Below, in pieces: positions 13,822-15,406 of a DNA stretch of 15,406 bases. The notes under the pieces were generated by a model that did not search any database, had not been told where the DNA came from, and saw nothing but the letters and a program-made list of their open reading frames with translations. The position numbers and the translations under genes were made by a program. Where the stretch lies: contig JAURJO010000485.1 in NCBI GenBank assembly GCA_030832235.1, positions 1-15,406 of the forward strand. Direction: 5' to 3'. This stretch comes from Verrucomicrobiota bacterium (lineage in GTDB: Bacteria; Verrucomicrobiota; Verrucomicrobiia; Opitutales; Opitutaceae). Numbering within the stretch: position 1 is the first letter of the stretch; each line of letters begins with the position of its first letter.

Positions 13822-14694
13822 TTGCGCGGGCCGGTGGCATTCCTCGCGGTGCTGGCGTTGCTCCTGGGCGCGGCTAGTTCGTCCTTCGCCGCCGAGGAGG
13901 TGAGGTTCGTCCGGGCGTCAGCCGGCAAGGCGGTGGTTTCGCTGCGGGAGGATTTTGCGCGCGGCGGCCCGCCGACCGCGGTGTGGCTGCACCTGCATGG
14001 CGCGATCGCCACGGTGGAACAGCAGTTTGCGAGGATTGGAGCGCCGGGCGTGCTGGTGACGCTGACCCTGCCCGGGTTGTCCAAGGTGTACGCGGATCAC
14101 TTCGCGGATGAGCGGGTATTCGCGGAATTGCTCCGCACAGTGACAGATCTGGTTCGCGCGCAGGCAGGAGGCGCGGGATGGGAGCCCGGGGAACTTACGG
14201 TGTCGTCGTTCAGCGCAGGTTTCGGCGGCGTGAGGCAATTGCTGCGGCAGCCCGAGGCGGTCGAGCGCATCGCGACACTCGTGATGGCGGACTCGATCTA
14301 TTGCGGTTACGCGGGGCCGATCGCCGAACGCCGGGTGGATTCGGAGCTCATGGCGGGTTTCACGCGTTACGCGCGGTTGGCGGCCGAAGGGAAGCGGCGG
14401 ATGCTCGTGACGCACTCGGCACAGGTGCCGGAGGGCTACGCGAGTACGACGGAGACGGCGGATTTTCTCATCGCGACGTTGGGCGGGCGGCGAGTGACGG
14501 AGAGCGGTCGTTGGGACGATGGGTTGGTAACAACCGGCCGGTTCGCGCAAGGTCGCCTGGAAGTGGTGGGGTTTGCGGGCGTGGAGGCGAAGGACCACCT
14601 TCAGCACCTCCGCTCGCTGGGCGTTTTTCTCGCTCGGGCAAAGTCGGCTCCGGCGGTCTTTAACCACGGAGACACCGAGGCACGGAGGAGGTGA
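13822..14694 (+). CDS. Secreted alpha/beta-hydrolase-like protein
   Basis: A 290-residue protein with a signal peptide (MRGPVAFLAVLALLLGAASS, cleavage near A24). Hydrolase features are a strand plus oxyanion-type HLHG (57-60), a nucleophile elbow SFSAG with S131, a strand ending MADSIY with D157, and a late KDHLQHL with H259, giving a plausible Ser-Asp/His set. The substrate is unknown; esters in polysaccharides or phenolics are guesses from context. No ATG suits: the upstream ATG at 13714 overlaps the preceding gene by 92 bp, so TTG 13822 (17 bp after the DUF1553 stop) or GTG 13834 is more likely. The last residues, FNHGDTEARRR, are encoded by an octamer-type repeat and are probably not part of the ancestral protein. 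It is likely in the DUF1501 operon. Confidence 0.75.
   Translation: MRGPVAFLAVLALLLGAASSSFAAEEVRFVRASAGKAVVSLREDFARGGPPTAVWLHLHGAIATVEQQFARIGAPGVLVTLTLPGLSKVYADHFADERVFAELLRTVTDLVRAQAGGAGWEPGELTVSSFSAGFGGVRQLLRQPEAVERIATLVMADSIYCGYAGPIAERRVDSELMAGFTRYARLAAEGKRRMLVTHSAQVPEGYASTTETADFLIATLGGRRVTESGRWDDGLVTTGRFAQGRLEVVGFAGVEAKDHLQHLRSLGVFLARAKSAPAVFNHGDTEARRR
14665..14688 (+). repeat. Three tandem 8-bp units, dispersed-type repeat
   Basis: CACGGAGA (14665-14672), CACCGAGG (14673-14680) and CACGGAGG (14681-14688) form a degenerate tandem octamer preceded by TTTAAC. Similar CACAGAG/CACGGAG octamer stretches recur between genes in many bacterial genomes (from general recall), and they yield recurrent HGDTEARR-like peptides when read through. 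Here it lies inside the last codons of the hydrolase frame. Confidence 0.55.
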
Positions 14695-14913
14695 GTTGGA
14701 GTGTCTCCTGGCGCTATCGCCCCGGGTTTCCGGCCCCGGTCGGTGAAGAAGGATGTCTTAAAGTTTAGCCGAGGCGGCTGTGATGTGATTCCGAGCCAGC
14801 CTTTCGACCGCCTGGGATTGCGGCTCCCACGGCCCGTCCTCCTGCTTGAGCGCCATTGTGCTCCCGCGGGTTGTCGACCTTGATTCACGGTCTCCCCGAT
14901 TTCCGCCGACCCC
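14695..14913. other. Intergenic region upstream of the sulfatase
   Basis: 219 bp without a convincing gene. The left part directly adjoins the octamer repeat and contains GGCG-CTAT-CGCC (near 14709-14720) and CCGG-rich dyads, so it may be a continuation of a repeat-type element. The right part presumably holds the sulfatase promoter, but no clear -35/-10 boxes are visible. Short open frames on both strands lack protein-like features. Confidence 0.5.
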
Positions 14914-15406
14914 ATGAAACTCCCGTCTTCGATTCTCTTCGCGTTTCTCGCGCTCCTGAACGTCGTCCGTGCCGCCGCGGACCGGCCCAACATCGTGATC
15001 CTTTACGCTGACGACATGGGTTACGGCGATCTGGCGATCCAGAACCCGGAGTCGAGGATACGGACGCCCCATCTGGACCGGCTGGCGCGCGAGGGGCTGC
15101 GCTTCACGGACGCGCACAGTTCCTCGGGGGTCTGCACGCCCAGCCGTTACGCGATGCTCACGGGCCGGTTCCATTGGCGGAAGTTCCACAGTATCGTGAA
15201 CAGCTTCGGTCCGTCGGTCTTTGACGCGGCGGAACTCACGCTGCCCGAGCTGCTGAAGTCCGCCGGTTACCGGACTGCTTGCATCGGCAAATGGCATCTC
15301 GGGTGGAATTGGGACGCGATCAAGCGGTCCGGTGCCACCCCGCATCCGAAGACCGGTTACGCGCCGGGTGATTTTGACTGGACGCGGCGCATCCCGGGCG
15401 GGCCGC
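14914..15406 (+). CDS. Secreted Cys-type sulfatase (arylsulfatase-like), 3' partial
   Basis: The first 164 residues of a sulfatase run off the right edge. A signal peptide (MKLPSSILFAFLALLNVVRA) is followed by the family core: NIVILYADDMGYGD (26-39) with metal-binding D33/D34, TPHLDRLAREG (51-61), the sulfatase signature CTPSR (74-78) and GKWHLG (125-130) with K126 and H128. C74 is the residue converted to formylglycine, so an anaerobic or aerobic maturase must be encoded elsewhere. The substrate (sulfated polysaccharide or aryl sulfate) cannot be deduced from this fragment. The ATG at 14914 is supported by the signal peptide. It may belong functionally with the DUF1501/PSCyt/hydrolase genes upstream, although a 219-bp gap suggests its own promoter. 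Confidence 0.95.
   Translation, partial: MKLPSSILFAFLALLNVVRAAADRPNIVILYADDMGYGDLAIQNPESRIRTPHLDRLAREGLRFTDAHSSSGVCTPSRYAMLTGRFHWRKFHSIVNSFGPSVFDAAELTLPELLKSAGYRTACIGKWHLGWNWDAIKRSGATPHPKTGYAPGDFDWTRRIPGGP

Noticed and set aside
1..15406. tRNA, rRNA, CRISPR array, insertion sequence, phage genes or a defence system
   Set aside because: The gaps are short, with no cloverleaf-like sequence, no regular direct repeats with spacers, no transposase or integrase motifs and no defence-type gene cluster. The only repeat found is the short octamer array at 14665-14688.

Overview
The window is GC-rich chromosomal DNA with the gene content of a Verrucomicrobiota bacterium, most likely an Opitutae/Opitutaceae-type member of the PVC superphylum. 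The best markers are a DUF1501 protein, a PSCyt1/PSCyt2/PSD1 (DUF1549/DUF1553) cytochrome, a Tat-exported Gfo/Idh/MocA oxidoreductase followed by a HEAT-repeat protein, and a Cys-type sulfatase. The taxonomy is inferred from gene families only. Strong Shine-Dalgarno sequences are scarce, and many starts sit after a short CCCC/CTCC stretch.

Layout. 1-150 holds the 3' end of an unidentified gene. 158-2341 (-) is a GspE/PilB-type secretion or pilus ATPase with an N-terminal GAF domain. 2425-2859 (+) is a YraN/UPF0102 nuclease-fold protein. 2875-5066 (-) is a two-gene operon: a PF13679-like methyltransferase whose stop overlaps (ATGA) the start of an Rsm22/METTL17-like protein with a putative four-cysteine Fe-S site. 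5181-7139 (+) is a Tat-signal Gfo/Idh/MocA oxidoreductase followed by a secreted HEAT-repeat protein. 7200-7520 is a possible small cysteine-containing exported protein. 7644-8636 (+) is tatA followed by a TVP38/TMEM64-type VTT membrane protein. It converges, 4 bp apart, on a DedA-family gene (8641-9270, -). 9508-13805 (+) is a DUF1501 Tat protein coupled (GTGA) to a 962-residue dihaem-motif PSCyt/PSD1 protein. 13822-14694 is a secreted alpha/beta-hydrolase-like protein, and 14914 to the right edge is the start of a secreted arylsulfatase-like protein.

How the genes fit together. The right third resembles a PVC locus for extracytoplasmic breakdown of (probably sulfated) polysaccharide or other organic matter: DUF1501, multi-domain cytochrome, hydrolase and sulfatase, all with export signals. 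The Gfo/Idh/MocA and DUF1501 proteins have twin-arginine signals, and a tatA gene lies between them. The left third is housekeeping: secretion ATPase, YraN, and probable ribosome/RNA-associated methyltransferases.

I see no tRNA, rRNA, CRISPR array, insertion sequence, prophage or defence system. The best leads are the GAF-GspE fusion, the Rsm22-like/PF13679-like methyltransferase pair, the circularly permuted discoidin-like insertion in the PSCyt/PSD1 protein, hairpins whose loops contain stop codons, and a dispersed-type octamer repeat that supplies the C-terminus of the hydrolase.
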